A stretch of 64,000 nt of DNA from Synechococcus sp. A10-1-5-1 (GTDB lineage Bacteria > Cyanobacteriota > Cyanobacteriia > PCC-6307 > Cyanobiaceae), in contig NZ_CP096032.1 in the NCBI RefSeq assembly GCF_023115425.1, positions 1,488,001-1,552,000 on the forward strand, written 5' to 3'. How positions within the stretch are numbered: position 1 is the stretch's first letter; the number at the start of each line of letters is the position of its first letter. A program made the position numbers and the translations under genes. Of the stretch, positions 49,917-61,640 are shown piece by piece. A model generated the notes under the pieces. It saw only the letters and a list, made by a program, of their open reading frames with translations, searched no databases and was not told the DNA's origin.

Positions 49917-51106
49917 TGCCTGAACTGCTCTCCCGCGATCAGCTCAAGGCGGAGGTCCAGGTCGCCCAGCAGGAGCTCCTGGCCATTCGGCGGCATCTGC
50001 ATGCCCATCCGGAACTCAGCGGCAACGAGCATCAGACCGCCGCGTTGGTGGCCGGCGAACTGCGCAAGCTGGGGTGGCGAGTGCAGGAAGGCGTCGGCCG
50101 CACGGGGGTCATGGCGGAATTGGGCTCAGGCAGTGGTCCTTTGGTGGCCCTGCGGGTGGACATGGACGCGTTGCCGGTGGAGGAGCGCACAGGCCTGCCC
50201 TATGCGTCCCTGCATCAGGGCTTGATGCATGCCTGCGGCCACGACATCCACACCACTGTTGGCTTAGGGGTGGCTCGGATCCTTGGTCCTCTGGCCGAGC
50301 ATCTGAGCGGCACGGTGCGTTTGCTGTTTCAGCCGGCGGAAGAGACCGCGCAAGGGGCGGCCTGGATGGTCGCCGATGGGGCGATGCAGGGGGTGGATGC
50401 CCTGTTTGGGGTGCATGTTTTCCCCAGTCTTCCGGTGGGCACGATTGGCGTCCGTAGCGGCAGCCTGACCGCAGCCGCTGGGGAGTTGGAGGTGGAGGTC
50501 TTGGGCGAGGGTGGCCATGGGGCCCGTCCCCACCAGAGCACCGATGCCATCTGGATTGCTGCGCGGGTGGTGAGTGGCTTGCAGGAGGCGATCAGTCGCC
50601 GTTTGGATGCGCTGCATCCAGTGGTGGTCAGTTTTGGGCGGATTGAAGGGGGTAAGGCCTTCAATGTGATCGCGGATCACGTGCGCTTGCTGGGCACGGT
50701 CCGTTGTTTGGACCTGGAGTTGCACGCCCAGCTGCCGGGTTGGATTGAGGAGACCGTGCAGGCCATTTGTAAGGGCTATGGCGGCGAGGCCCGCGTCCGT
50801 TACCGCTGCATTTCTCCGCCGGTCCATAACGACGCCGAGCTGACGCAGCTGCTGGCGGATGAGGCCGTGGCACTGCTGGGACACCCCCAGGTGGAGTGGC
50901 TCGAGCAGCCGTCTTTGGGGGCTGAGGACTTTGCTGAGCTGCAGCGCGAGACCCCCAGCACAATGTTCCGCTTGGGGGTGGCTGGTCCCAATGGCTGCAC
51001 CCCCCTGCACAGCAACACCTTTGCTGCCGATGAAGCCTCGGTCAGGGTGGGCGTTGAGGTGTTGAGCGCGAGCCTGCTGCGTTGGTTGGAGCGGGCTGCG
51101 GCATGA
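49916..51106 (+). CDS. M20-family amidohydrolase
   Basis: Zinc-dependent deacetylase/amidohydrolase of 396 residues. It has IRRHLHAHPELSGNEHQTA, RVDMDALPVEERTGLPYAS, the metal-binding MHACGHDIHTTVGLG, LLFQPAEETAQGAAWM, a dimerisation domain with GGHGARPHQSTDAIW, and a late SLGAEDFAELQ. The family includes IAA-amino-acid, hippurate and N-acetyl-diaminopimelate hydrolases; which applies here is unknown. TGATG junction with the TPR gene and ATGA with the small membrane gene. Confidence 0.9.
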   Translation: MPELLSRDQLKAEVQVAQQELLAIRRHLHAHPELSGNEHQTAALVAGELRKLGWRVQEGVGRTGVMAELGSGSGPLVALRVDMDALPVEERTGLPYASLHQGLMHACGHDIHTTVGLGVARILGPLAEHLSGTVRLLFQPAEETAQGAAWMVADGAMQGVDALFGVHVFPSLPVGTIGVRSGSLTAAAGELEVEVLGEGGHGARPHQSTDAIWIAARVVSGLQEAISRRLDALHPVVVSFGRIEGGKAFNVIADHVRLLGTVRCLDLELHAQLPGWIEETVQAICKGYGGEARVRYRCISPPVHNDAELTQLLADEAVALLGHPQVEWLEQPSLGAEDFAELQRETPSTMFRLGVAGPNGCTPLHSNTFAADEASVRVGVEVLSASLLRWLERAAA

Positions 51107-51318
51107 CGCCTATCAGCCGATTGGGGCGTGATCTGCTGGCGTGCTCCACGCTGCTGTTGGTGGTGCTGGGGCTGCTCGGAGTCCTGCTCCGCCAGGGTCC
51201 TGATCGCCTGCAGGCACTGCCTGCCCTGTTGATTGGCTTGGCCCTGCTTTTGCAGAGCGCTTGGAGTTGGCGTCGCCGGCGCCGGGCAATTCTCAGCATC
51301 CTGAGGGACCAGCAATAG
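51103..51318 (+). CDS. Small membrane protein, 71 residues
   Basis: Two hydrophobic helices (about 10-29 and 36-51) with a short loop and a strongly basic C-terminus (RRRRRAILSILRDQQ). ATG 51103 overlaps the peptidase stop by ATGA, so it is made together with it. I do not recognise the family. Confidence 0.7.
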   Translation: MTPISRLGRDLLACSTLLLVVLGLLGVLLRQGPDRLQALPALLIGLALLLQSAWSWRRRRRAILSILRDQQ

Positions 51319-51333
51319 AGGCAGAGTGGCCCG

Positions 51334-51915
51334 ATGAACGTCGACGACCTTCGCGAAGCGATCGCCTCGGATAACCCCGGCAGGGCGCGTCCTGCCTTGG
51401 CCAGCCTGGTCAATGCAAGCCCTGAAGAAGCGGAGCCGCTGTTGCTGCTCGGGCTTGAGCAGGACGACATGATCCTGCGTCAACTCAGCTGCTCAGGGTT
51501 GGGTCACAAGCCCACGCCTGCCGGCTGGGAGCCTTTGGTGCAGACCTTGAAGTACGACTCAGAGGTGGCCGTGCGTGCGGAGGCGGCGAATGCTCTGGTG
51601 AGTCATGGCCTAGATCGGGCCTGGCCCTTGCTGTTGGACGCGTTCGTGTCTGAAGACGAGTGGCTGATTCGCTGCAGCATCCTGTCGGCGGTGGCTGAGC
51701 ACCCCGAGATCGCTCAGGAGCAACTGCTGCAGTTGGCGCGCCTCGCCGTGGCCGAGGCCGATGGCACGGTGCGAGTTGGCGGCACAGAAATCTTGGCTCG
51801 CTTGGTTCGTGAGGGCAGTAGCGCGGCGCGAGAGGTACTGCAGGGCCTGCAGCAGGACAGTGATCACCGCGTCGTTGCGGCCGCGTTGAACGGGCTGCAG
51901 TCTCAGCCTTGCTAG
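51334..51915 (+). CDS. HEAT-repeat protein
   Basis: A 193-residue soluble protein built of HEAT-like helical pairs (LILRQLSC-type and SEVAVRAEAANALVSHGLDR, EWLIRCSILSAVAEHPEIA). In cyanobacteria such repeats occur in phycobilin lyases and in scaffold proteins. There is no direct evidence for a lyase role here, and no phycobilisome gene is near. It ends 10 bases before the TPP riboswitch. Confidence 0.83.
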   Translation: MNVDDLREAIASDNPGRARPALASLVNASPEEAEPLLLLGLEQDDMILRQLSCSGLGHKPTPAGWEPLVQTLKYDSEVAVRAEAANALVSHGLDRAWPLLLDAFVSEDEWLIRCSILSAVAEHPEIAQEQLLQLARLAVAEADGTVRVGGTEILARLVREGSSAAREVLQGLQQDSDHRVVAAALNGLQSQPC

Positions 51916-51925
51916 GTTTTGGCAG

Positions 51926-53435
<1,510 letters not shown>

Positions 53436-53461
53436 TTTCAAGCTGCTTCTTTGAAACAATC

Positions 53462-53487
53462 AGCCCGGGCAGTAGCCCGGGTTTTTT
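53462..53487 (+). terminator. Terminator after thiC
   Basis: Stem AGCCCGGGC/GCCCGGGTT with a short loop and a T6 run, 26 bases after the thiC stop. Confidence 0.8.
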
Positions 53488-53537
53488 ATTGCCAGACCAT
53501 TGATGTTGTGGCCCCGTCAACGCGGTTGAGTGGATAC

Positions 53538-53563
53538 AAAAAAGCCCCGCCATTGGCGGGGCT
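53538..53563 (-). terminator. Terminator after tkt
   Basis: On the minus strand the stem AGCCCCGCC/GGCGGGGCT with a three-base loop is followed by a T run (A run at 53538-53543 on the plus strand). It ends tkt transcription 30 bases after its stop. Confidence 0.8.
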
Positions 53564-53593
53564 CGGAAGCGATCAACGCTTTGATCTTGGGGT

Positions 53594-55597
53594 TCAACCC
53601 AGGGCCTTGGCCTTGGCGACGACGTTGTCGACGGTGAAGCCGAACTTCTCCATTAGCAGGGGGCCAGGAGCGGAAGCACCGAAGCGGTCGATGGAGACGG
53701 TGTCGCCTTCGAAGCCGGTGTACTTGTGCCAGCCGAAGCTGCTGGAGGCTTCCACCACCAGGCGCTTGCGGCAGGCGGCGGGCAGCACGCTTTCGCGGTA
53801 GGCCGCGTCCTGCTCTTCGAACAGCTCCACGCAGGGCATGGAGACGACGCGGACGTTCTTGCCTTCAGCGCGCAGCTGGGCAGCAGCCTTGACGCAGAGG
53901 TCGAGCTCGGTACCGGTGCCGATCAGGATCAGATCAGGGGTTCCATTGCTGTCCTCAAGGATGTAGCCACCCTTGGCGACGTGCTCAGCCTTCGAATTGG
54001 CCTGGTTGGCCATCGCCTGACGGCTGAGGAACATCACGGTGGGGCGGTGGCGGTTGGCCACGGCCACCTTGTAGGCACCGCTGGTTTCGTTGCCGTCACC
54101 AGGGCGGATCACCAGCATGTTCGGGATCGAACGCAGGCTGGCCAGGGTCTCGATCGGCTGGTGGGTGGGGCCGTCTTCACCCAGACCGATGGAGTCGTGG
54201 GTCAGGACGTAGATCACGCCCAGCTCGCTCAGGGCGGACAGACGCATGGCGCCCACCATGTAGCCAGCGAAGACGCAGAAGGTGCCGCCGTAGGGAACCA
54301 GGCCGCTGCCGTGATAGGCGAGGCCGTTGAGGATGGCGCCCATGGCGTGCTCGCGCACGCCGAAGTGCAGGTAGCGGTTGCCTTCAGCACCCTTCTGGAA
54401 ACCGGCCTCACCCTTGATGTCGGTGAGGTTGGAGTGGGTCAGGTCAGCGGAGCCGCCGATCAACTCAGGCAGGTTGGGGCCAATGGCATTCAGGCAGTTA
54501 TAGGAATGCATCCGGGTCGCCACACCCTTGTCATCAGCGGTGTAGCTCGGCAGGTTGGCGTCCCATCCCTGGGGCAGCTCGCCGCGCAGCTGGCGTTCGA
54601 ACTGGGCCGCTTCAGTGGGGTACTTGCTGCGGTAGTCGGCCAGAGTTGCGTTCCAGGCGGCTTCGGCGGCAGCGCCACGCTCAATCGCCTTGCGCCACTG
54701 GTCGTAGGACTCCTGGGGAACTTCGAATTCGCCGTAGTCCCAGCCCAGGTTCTGGCGGGTCAGAGCGGCTTCGTCAGCGCCCAGAGCCGCACCGTGCACA
54801 CCCGCGGTGTTGGCTTTATTGGGTGATCCGTAGCCGATGGTGGTGGTCACCTTGATCATCGAAGGACGATCGGTGACGGCCTTGGCTTCTTCAATCGCCT
54901 TGGCAATGGCGCCCAGGTCGGTGTTGCCGTCGGTGACGTGGATGGTGTGCCAGCCGTAGGCCTCGTAGCGCTTCAGCACATCCTCGGTGAAGGAAACGTT
55001 GGTGTTTCCGTCGATGGTGATGTGGTTGTCGTCGTAGAGGGCGATCAGCTTGCCCAGGCCCAGGTGACCGGCCAGGGAGGCGGCTTCACCGCTGACACCT
55101 TCCTGGTGGCAGCCGTCGCCCATGATCACGTAGGTGGTGTGATCGACGAGCGTGCAGTCGGGCTTGTTGAACTTGGCGGCCAGGTGTGCCTCGGCCATGG
55201 CCAGGCCGACGGCGTTGGCGATGCCCTGACCCAGAGGACCGGTGGTCACTTCGACGCCGGCGGTCTCGAAGGTTTCAGGGTGACCAGGGGTCTTGGAGCC
55301 CCACTGGCGGAATTGCTTGATGTCCTCGATCGTGACCGAGTCGTAGCCGCTCAGGTGCAGCAGCGCGTAGAGCAGCATGCAGCCGTGGCCGGCAGACAGC
55401 ACGAAGCGGTCACGGTTGAACCACTTGGGGTTCTTGGGGTTGTGCTTGAGGAACTTGTCCCACAGCGTGTAGGCCATGGGAGCGCAACCCATGGGCAGTC
55501 CGGGGTGACCGGAGTTGCTCTTGTTGATCGCGTCGACGGCCAGGAAGCGGATGCTGTTGACGCAAAGCGTGTCGACGGAAGCGGGAGCGACGACCAT
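53594..55597 (-). CDS. tkt: Transketolase
   Basis: Thiamine-diphosphate enzyme of the Calvin cycle and pentose phosphate pathway. The 667-residue protein has [20 protein letters not shown], the cofactor-binding [19 protein letters not shown], then [26 protein letters not shown], and [20 protein letters not shown]. The cofactor comes from the ThiC pathway encoded just beyond. It lies downstream of fabF on the same strand (44-base gap) and has its own terminator. Confidence 0.97.
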   Translation of the reverse strand: MVVAPASVDTLCVNSIRFLAVDAINKSNSGHPGLPMGCAPMAYTLWDKFLKHNPKNPKWFNRDRFVLSAGHGCMLLYALLHLSGYDSVTIEDIKQFRQWGSKTPGHPETFETAGVEVTTGPLGQGIANAVGLAMAEAHLAAKFNKPDCTLVDHTTYVIMGDGCHQEGVSGEAASLAGHLGLGKLIALYDDNHITIDGNTNVSFTEDVLKRYEAYGWHTIHVTDGNTDLGAIAKAIEEAKAVTDRPSMIKVTTTIGYGSPNKANTAGVHGAALGADEAALTRQNLGWDYGEFEVPQESYDQWRKAIERGAAAEAAWNATLADYRSKYPTEAAQFERQLRGELPQGWDANLPSYTADDKGVATRMHSYNCLNAIGPNLPELIGGSADLTHSNLTDIKGEAGFQKGAEGNRYLHFGVREHAMGAILNGLAYHGSGLVPYGGTFCVFAGYMVGAMRLSALSELGVIYVLTHDSIGLGEDGPTHQPIETLASLRSIPNMLVIRPGDGNETSGAYKVAVANRHRPTVMFLSRQAMANQANSKAEHVAKGGYILEDSNGTPDLILIGTGTELDLCVKAAAQLRAEGKNVRVVSMPCVELFEEQDAAYRESVLPAACRKRLVVEASSSFGWHKYTGFEGDTVSIDRFGASAPGPLLMEKFGFTVDNVVAKAKALG

Positions 55598-55641
55598 GGG
55601 TTACGGGTAAGGGAAGGGTGTACGGGCGGGGAGACCGCGGG

Positions 55642-56889
55642 TTAGTTGAACCGGCGGAACGCCAGGCAAACGTTGTGGCCGCCGAACCCAAAGGAATTCG
55701 AGAGCACCACGTTCAGTTTGTGTTCCCGGGCCTGATTGGGAACGACATCCAGATCACAGGCAGGATCCGGATTTTGGTAGTTGATCGTAGGCGGGACCAC
55801 GTTGTGGCCAATCGCCAGGACCGCAGCAACGGCTTCAATGCCGCCGCTGCCGCCCAAGAGGTGACCCGTCATCGACTTGGTCGAGCTCACAGGAATCTGC
55901 TTCGCCCGTTCCCCAAGCGAGGATTGGATGGCCGAGGACTCGTTGGAGTCGTTGGCCGGGGTGCTGGTGCCGTGGGCGTTGACGTAATCGACCGCATCAG
56001 CCTCGATGCGGGCGTCTTCTAGGGCCAGGCGCATCGCCTCAGCACCACCCACACCTCCTGGGGTGGGTGAGGTGATGTGGTGCGCATCGCAGGTCATGCC
56101 ATAGCCCACAACCTCTGCGAGGATGTTGGCGCCGCGGGCTTGGGCATGCTCCAGGCTTTCGAGGACGAGCACACCCGCTCCTTCTCCGATGACGAAGCCG
56201 TCCCGTTCCGCATCAAAGGGTCGGCTGGCCGTCGCCGGATCGTCGTTGCGGAACGACAGTGCCTTGGCACTGGCGAAGCCAGCGACCCCAAGGGGGGTAA
56301 TGGCCGATTCGGCACCACCGCAAACCATGGCTTCGGCTTGACCCAGCTGGATCAGGCGGAAGGCATCGCCAATTGCATTGGAGCCTGCGGCACAGGCGGT
56401 GGCTACGGCGGTGCTGGGGCCCTTGGCACCAATGGCGATGGCCGTCAGGCCTGTGGCCATGTTCGGGATCATCATTGGAACCGTGAAGGGGCTCACGCGC
56501 GATGGACCCTTGTCAGCCAGCACGTGGGCTTGGGTCTCCATCATCAGTAGCCCGCCCACGCCAGAACCGATTGCCGTTCCGATGCGGTGCGCGTTGCGCT
56601 CGTCAATGGTCAATCCGGCTTGGGCCACTGCCTGTTTGGCGGCAACGACCCCGAACTGACAGAACCGGTCCCAACGCTTGCTTTCTTTCGGCTCGATGTA
56701 GGCGGAGGGATTGAAATCCTTCACCTCAGCCGCAAAACGGCAGGCATGGGCAGAAGCGTCAAACAGGGTGATCGGTGCCACCCCGTTACGACCACTGCTC
56801 AGTCCTTCCCAGTAGGAAGTGACGTCATTACCAATCGGTGTGACCGCGCCAAGGCCGGTGACGACGACGCGGCGGAGACCCTCCACCAT
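55642..56889 (-). CDS. fabF: 3-oxoacyl-ACP synthase II (KAS II)
   Basis: Elongating condensing enzyme of fatty acid synthesis. The 415-residue protein shows RRVVVTGLGAVTPIGND, the active-site Cys in TACAAGSNAIGDA, and the two histidines in HGTSTPANDSNE and MTGHLLGGSGG. The ATG at 56889 is chosen; a TTG codon precedes it. It is 11 bases downstream of acpP, so the carrier protein and its synthase are co-expressed. Confidence 0.96.
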   Translation of the reverse strand: MVEGLRRVVVTGLGAVTPIGNDVTSYWEGLSSGRNGVAPITLFDASAHACRFAAEVKDFNPSAYIEPKESKRWDRFCQFGVVAAKQAVAQAGLTIDERNAHRIGTAIGSGVGGLLMMETQAHVLADKGPSRVSPFTVPMMIPNMATGLTAIAIGAKGPSTAVATACAAGSNAIGDAFRLIQLGQAEAMVCGGAESAITPLGVAGFASAKALSFRNDDPATASRPFDAERDGFVIGEGAGVLVLESLEHAQARGANILAEVVGYGMTCDAHHITSPTPGGVGGAEAMRLALEDARIEADAVDYVNAHGTSTPANDSNESSAIQSSLGERAKQIPVSSTKSMTGHLLGGSGGIEAVAAVLAIGHNVVPPTINYQNPDPACDLDVVPNQAREHKLNVVLSNSFGFGGHNVCLAFRRFN

Positions 56890-56900
56890 CAATTTCTTCC

Positions 56901-57143
56901 TCAGGCCTGCTTGTCCTGGATGTATTTGACGGCGTCGCCAACGGTGGCGATGCCTTCAGCGGCTTCGTCGGGGATCTCAATATCGAAGGCCTCTTCCAGG
57001 GCCATCACGAGTTCAACGGTGTCGAGTGAGTCAGCGCCCAGATCGTTCTGGAAGTTGGATTCAGGCTTGACCTCGCCGGCATCAACGCTCAGCTGCTCAA
57101 CAACGATCGAGCGGACTTTCTCGAAGATCGCTTCCTGGGACAT
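56901..57143 (-). CDS. acpP: Acyl carrier protein
   Basis: Carries growing acyl chains on a phosphopantetheine arm attached at Ser39 in the motif [11 protein letters not shown]. Eighty residues, acidic, with [17 protein letters not shown] and [20 protein letters not shown] as in all bacterial ACPs. It leads the acpP-fabF-(tkt) run and diverges from psaC. Confidence 0.97.
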   Translation of the reverse strand: MSQEAIFEKVRSIVVEQLSVDAGEVKPESNFQNDLGADSLDTVELVMALEEAFDIEIPDEAAEGIATVGDAVKYIQDKQA

Positions 57144-57211
57144 GGCCGGAGTGTCGGACGCCGCATCCTACGGGTAGGGCGGATTCCCGAAACGCGTATG
57201 AACAAGGGTGA

Positions 57212-57526
<315 letters not shown>

Positions 57527-57546
57527 GCCCAGCTCCCATAAGCTCA

Positions 57547-57570
57547 AGCCCGGCCCAGCCGGGCTTTTTT
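57547..57570 (+). terminator. Terminator after psaC
   Basis: Stem AGCCCGGC/GCCGGGCT with a short loop, then six T. It lies 16 bases before glmS and separates the two units. Confidence 0.82.
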
Positions 57571-57586
57571 ATTGGTTCCAGGCGCT

Positions 57587-59479
57587 ATGTGCGGCATCGT
57601 TGCGGTGATTGGTTCGCGCGAGGCGGCACCGCTCCTGTTGGAGGGTCTGCGTCAGCTCGAATATCGGGGCTATGACTCAGCCGGCATCGCCACGGTTGCT
57701 GAGGACTCCGGCCTCACCTGTCTGCGTGCCGAGGGCAAGCTTGCCAACCTCACGGCTCGTTTTGATGCCCAAGGTGCCCAGGGGCAGTGCGGCATTGGCC
57801 ATACCCGCTGGGCGACCCATGGCAAGCCAGAGGAGCGCAACGCCCACCCGCACCTCGACGGTCCGCGCCGTTTGGCGGTGGTTCAGAACGGGATCATCGA
57901 GAACTACCGGAGCTTGCGTGAAGAGCTCCAGGCCACCGGTGTGGTCTTCCGCTCAGACACCGACACCGAGGTCATCCCTCACCTCTTGAGCCAAGAGCTC
58001 GATCGCCTGGAGGCATCGGGCCAGAGCGCCTCACCTCAGCTGTTGCTTCAGGCCGTTCAGGCAGTCCTGCCGCGCCTGCACGGGGCCTATGCCTTGGCGG
58101 TGGTTTGGGCGGCCCTCCCCGGTGCCCTTGTGGTGGCCCGCAAGGCAGCGCCCTTGCTCATTGGCCTAGGCGAAGGGGAATTTCTCTGCGCCAGTGATAC
58201 CCCTGCCCTGGCCGGATTCACCCGCACCATCCTGCCGATGGAAGACGGGGAAGTTGCCCTGCTGACCCCCCTTGGCATTGAGCTCTATGACGAGGCCGGA
58301 GCTCGGGTTCAGCGGGCGCCCACGCTCCTGAGCGGCAGCGACCACGTGGCGGATAAGCGCAGCTTCCGCCACTTCATGCTCAAGGAGATCCATGAGCAGC
58401 CCGAGACCGCAGCGCTTTGGGTCGCGCGCCATCTCCCGGATTCCTCAGCTCGGGTTGCTCTGCCCCTCGATGAGAGCGTCTTCGAAGGAATCGAGCGCAT
58501 CCAGGTGCTTGCCTGCGGCACCAGTCGCCATGCCGCTTTGGTGGGGGCCTATCTCCTGGAACAGTTGGCCGGGATCCCCACCAGCGTCTATTACGCCAGC
58601 GAATTCCGCTATGCCCCGCCCCCGCTCGCGGCGAACACCCTCACCATCGGGGTGACCCAGTCGGGTGAAACGGCCGACACTCTGGCGGCCCTTGCAATGG
58701 AGCAGGAGCGTCGCCGTGCCGTTGCCGATCCGGCCTTCGCGCCCCGCCTGCTGGGGATCACCAACCGCCCTGAAAGTTCCCTGGGCCGGATGGTCGATCA
58801 AATCCTCGACATCGGCGCGGGCATTGAGGTGGGTGTGGCGGCCACCAAGACCTTCCTTGGCCAGCTGCTGGCCTTCTACGGCTTGGCCATCGCCTTTGCC
58901 GAGCGCCGCTCAGGCCGGCCTGGGGTCCTTGGCGCTGAGGCCGTGCAGCAGCTGATCGCTGGGCTACGGGGGCTGCCTGAACAGCTCCGGAGCCTGGTGG
59001 ATGACCACGACAGCCGCTGCGAGCAAATGGCCCACCTGTTCGCTGAGACCCAGGATGTGATCTTCCTGGGACGGGGCATCAACTACCCGATTGCCCTCGA
59101 GGGGGCCCTGAAGCTCAAGGAGATCAGCTACATCCATGCCGAGGGCTATCCCGCCGGTGAGATGAAGCACGGCCCGATCGCCCTCTTGGACGCTCGGGTG
59201 CCTGTGGTTTCGATCGCGGTTCCCGGCACTGTCTTCGACAAGGTGCTCAGCAATGCCCAGGAGGCCAAGGCGCGGGATGCCCAGTTGGTGGGGGTTGCCC
59301 CGAATTGCCCGGACGCTGAGCTGTTCGACACCCTGCTGCCCGTGCCGGAGGTGGACGAGCTCCTGAGTCCGCTGCTGACGGTCGTGCCGATGCAGCTGCT
59401 CAGCTATCACATCGCAGCCCACCGGGGGCTGGATGTGGATCAGCCCCGCAATCTCGCCAAGAGCGTGACGGTGGAGTAG
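57587..59479 (+). CDS. glmS: Glutamine--fructose-6-phosphate aminotransferase
   Basis: Makes glucosamine-6-phosphate, the entry to UDP-GlcNAc, peptidoglycan and amino sugars. The 630-residue protein starts MCGIVAVIG with the catalytic Cys as residue 2. The glutaminase domain has GIGHTRWATHGKPEERNAHP; the isomerase part has two SIS domains (ACGTSRHAALVGAYLLEQLA, TQSGETADT, GRGINYPIALEGALKLKEISY, then EMKHGPIALL). No glmS ribozyme is visible in the 60-base leader. It ends four bases before the convergent manC. Confidence 0.96.
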   Translation: MCGIVAVIGSREAAPLLLEGLRQLEYRGYDSAGIATVAEDSGLTCLRAEGKLANLTARFDAQGAQGQCGIGHTRWATHGKPEERNAHPHLDGPRRLAVVQNGIIENYRSLREELQATGVVFRSDTDTEVIPHLLSQELDRLEASGQSASPQLLLQAVQAVLPRLHGAYALAVVWAALPGALVVARKAAPLLIGLGEGEFLCASDTPALAGFTRTILPMEDGEVALLTPLGIELYDEAGARVQRAPTLLSGSDHVADKRSFRHFMLKEIHEQPETAALWVARHLPDSSARVALPLDESVFEGIERIQVLACGTSRHAALVGAYLLEQLAGIPTSVYYASEFRYAPPPLAANTLTIGVTQSGETADTLAALAMEQERRRAVADPAFAPRLLGITNRPESSLGRMVDQILDIGAGIEVGVAATKTFLGQLLAFYGLAIAFAERRSGRPGVLGAEAVQQLIAGLRGLPEQLRSLVDDHDSRCEQMAHLFAETQDVIFLGRGINYPIALEGALKLKEISYIHAEGYPAGEMKHGPIALLDARVPVVSIAVPGTVFDKVLSNAQEAKARDAQLVGVAPNCPDAELFDTLLPVPEVDELLSPLLTVVPMQLLSYHIAAHRGLDVDQPRNLAKSVTVE

Positions 59480-59483
59480 CGCC

Positions 59484-60914
59484 TTAAGCGCTGCGCCCGT
59501 AGAGGTCCTCGAAGCGGACGATGTCGTCTTCGCCCAAGTAGGGGCCGCTCTGGACCTCAATCATCTCGACGGGGATCTTGCCCGGGTTTGAGAGCCGGTG
59601 TTTGCAGCCCAGGGGGATGTAGGTGCTCTGGTTCTCGCCCACCAACTCCTCAATGCCGTCCTTCTCGACGACGGCGGTGCCTTGCACCACGATCCAGTGC
59701 TCAGCCCGGTGGTGGTGCATCTGCAGCGAGAGCGAGGCTCCGGGGTTCACGCTGATGCGCTTCACCTGCCAGCGGTCGCCTTCGGTGATGCCGTCGTAGG
59801 CGCCCCAGGGCCGGTAGATCTTGCGGTGGGCCTTGCTCTCCGGTGCGCCGCTTTGCTCGAGCAGCCCGACGATGCTTTTGACGTTCTGGGCCTGATCCCT
59901 TTTGGCGACGAGCACCACGTCATTGGTTTCCACCACCACCAGGTCCTCGACGCCCAGGCCCACCACCAAGCGGTGCTCACTGCGCAGGTAGCAGTTGCGG
60001 CTGTTCTCGCTGATGACCCGGCCCCGCAGCACGTTGCCCTGCTCGTCCTGATCGGCGGTTTCCCAGAGGGCGCTCCAGCTGCCGACATCGCTCCAACCAG
60101 CCTGCAGCGGCAGCACGGCACCGCGGTCGGTTCGTTCCATCACGGCCACGTCGACGGCGACGTTGGGGCACTGGGCAAAGGCGTCCTTCTCGAGGCGTTG
60201 GAAGTTCAGGTCCGAGCCGCCTTGGGCGAGGGCATTGCGGCAGGCCTGGACCACCTCAGGGGCGAGCCGCTCCAGTTCCGCCAGGATCACGCTGGCCTTG
60301 AACAGGAACATGCCGCTGTTCCAGGTGAAGCGGCCGGTGGCCAGAAAGCCTTCGGCGGTGGCGCGGTCGGGCTTCTCCACGAACCGGGCGATCGGCACAG
60401 GGGTGCCCGCATCCCCCAGCGGTTGAGAGGCTTCGATGTAGCCGTAGCCAGTCTCGGGGGCGGTGGGGACGATCCCGAAGGTCACCAGTTGCCCCGCTTC
60501 TGCGGCCTGGACTCCCGCTTGGACCGCGCTGCGGAAGGCGGCGCCATCGCGAATGACGTGGTCGGCGGCCAGCACAAGCAGCAGCGGGTCATCGCCAGCG
60601 GCCATGGCCTGCAGGGCGGCAATGGCCACGGCCGGAGCAGTGTTCCGTCCCATGGGCTCCAGCAGGATGGCCGAGGGCTCCACGCCGATCTGGCGCATCT
60701 GCTCGGCCACGATGAAACGGTGGTCTTCGTTGCAGATCAGCAGCGGCGGCTGGAGATCAGCGATGCCCTCCAGCCGCTGCTGGGTCTGCTGCAGCAGGGT
60801 TTCCTCGCCTTGGCCCGCCAGGGCCCAATACTGCTTGGGATAACTGGCCCTTGATAGGGGCCAGAGGCGGGTTCCAGTCCCACCGCAAAGAATGACTGGA
60901 ACCAGGGCCGCCAT
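59484..60914 (-). CDS. manC: Mannose-1-phosphate guanylyltransferase / mannose-6-phosphate isomerase
   Basis: Makes GDP-mannose for surface polysaccharides. The 476-residue protein has the pyrophosphorylase N-terminus (VPVILCGGTGTRLWPLSRAS, LLEPMGRNTAPAVAIAAL, VLAADHVI, FVEKPD) and a C-terminal cupin-type isomerase domain (YRPWGAYDGITEGDRWQVKR, SLSLQMHHHRAEHWIVVQG). ATG 60914 is chosen. It complements the rfb and legionaminate-type genes elsewhere in the window. Confidence 0.95.
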   Translation of the reverse strand: MAALVPVILCGGTGTRLWPLSRASYPKQYWALAGQGEETLLQQTQQRLEGIADLQPPLLICNEDHRFIVAEQMRQIGVEPSAILLEPMGRNTAPAVAIAALQAMAAGDDPLLLVLAADHVIRDGAAFRSAVQAGVQAAEAGQLVTFGIVPTAPETGYGYIEASQPLGDAGTPVPIARFVEKPDRATAEGFLATGRFTWNSGMFLFKASVILAELERLAPEVVQACRNALAQGGSDLNFQRLEKDAFAQCPNVAVDVAVMERTDRGAVLPLQAGWSDVGSWSALWETADQDEQGNVLRGRVISENSRNCYLRSEHRLVVGLGVEDLVVVETNDVVLVAKRDQAQNVKSIVGLLEQSGAPESKAHRKIYRPWGAYDGITEGDRWQVKRISVNPGASLSLQMHHHRAEHWIVVQGTAVVEKDGIEELVGENQSTYIPLGCKHRLSNPGKIPVEMIEVQSGPYLGEDDIVRFEDLYGRSA

Positions 60915-60983
60915 GGAGTGCACTCCTCTTGCACACCATTTCAAACCAAGCCCGTCAGCTTTGCTTGCTGGCTTGGTGCTGGT

Positions 60984-61586
60984 TTAGCTCTGTCCGTCCT
61001 CTGTTTCGTTCTCGGGTTCGGCTTTGTTGGGCTCGGCCAACTCCAGTAACCCAGGCGGTGGGGTGATGCCGATCCAGCCCTCCTGGAGCTCCACCCGGGG
61101 AACAATCGATTCGACAAAGGGGATCCAGAGGGGCTGCTTTTTGCCGTCGAGTTGCACCTCCAATAGGTCGTTGCCCGCATGGAGCAGATCTTGCACCTGC
61201 CCGATGGGGGTGCCCGTCTCCAGGAGCCGCACCTCCAGGCCCACCAGATCCAGCAGGTGGAATTCACCTCGGGCGAGTTTCGGGCGCTGATCGCTGGGGA
61301 CCAGGAGTTCCTGGCCGACGCAGGCTTCAGCGCTGCTGCGGTCGTTGATGCCCTCGATCCTGATGACAAACAGCTCCTTGCCAGGAAGTTGCCGGCCTGA
61401 GAGCAGCTGAATTTCTTGAGGTTCCGCTGCGGGTCCACGCTTTTGGGCTGGAGCGCGCATCCAGCGGGGTCCGGCCTTGGTGAAGCGTTCGGGGAAATCG
61501 CTGAGGGGATTGACGCGCAGTTCGCCGCGCAGGCCTTGGGCGGCAACGATCTTTCCGACCACCAGCAGCTCGGGTTGTTGCTCCAT
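60984..61586 (-). CDS. rimM: 16S rRNA processing protein RimM
   Basis: Assembly factor for the 30S head. The 200-residue protein has [27 protein letters not shown] in its N-domain and a PRC-barrel with [28 protein letters not shown] and [12 protein letters not shown]. The C-terminal tail is acidic. The ATG at 61586 precedes [11 protein letters not shown]. It diverges from ndhS by 54 bases and is upstream of manC on the same strand. Confidence 0.93.
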   Translation of the reverse strand: MEQQPELLVVGKIVAAQGLRGELRVNPLSDFPERFTKAGPRWMRAPAQKRGPAAEPQEIQLLSGRQLPGKELFVIRIEGINDRSSAEACVGQELLVPSDQRPKLARGEFHLLDLVGLEVRLLETGTPIGQVQDLLHAGNDLLEVQLDGKKQPLWIPFVESIVPRVELQEGWIGITPPPGLLELAEPNKAEPENETEDGQS

Positions 61587-61640
61587 CAGCCCAAGGGCCA
61601 CACCTCAGCCTCGATAATGATCGGGCGACTGGGCCTTCCT

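Noticed and set aside
53726-54826. Plus-strand frame of 366 codons opposite tkt
   Set aside because: Shadow of transketolase; it has low-complexity Gly/Val/His content and no recognisable fold.
59598-60854. Plus-strand open frame of 418 codons opposite manC
   Set aside because: Composition is typical of an antisense shadow (His/Gln/Gly-rich, no motifs), while manC on the other strand has all family signatures.
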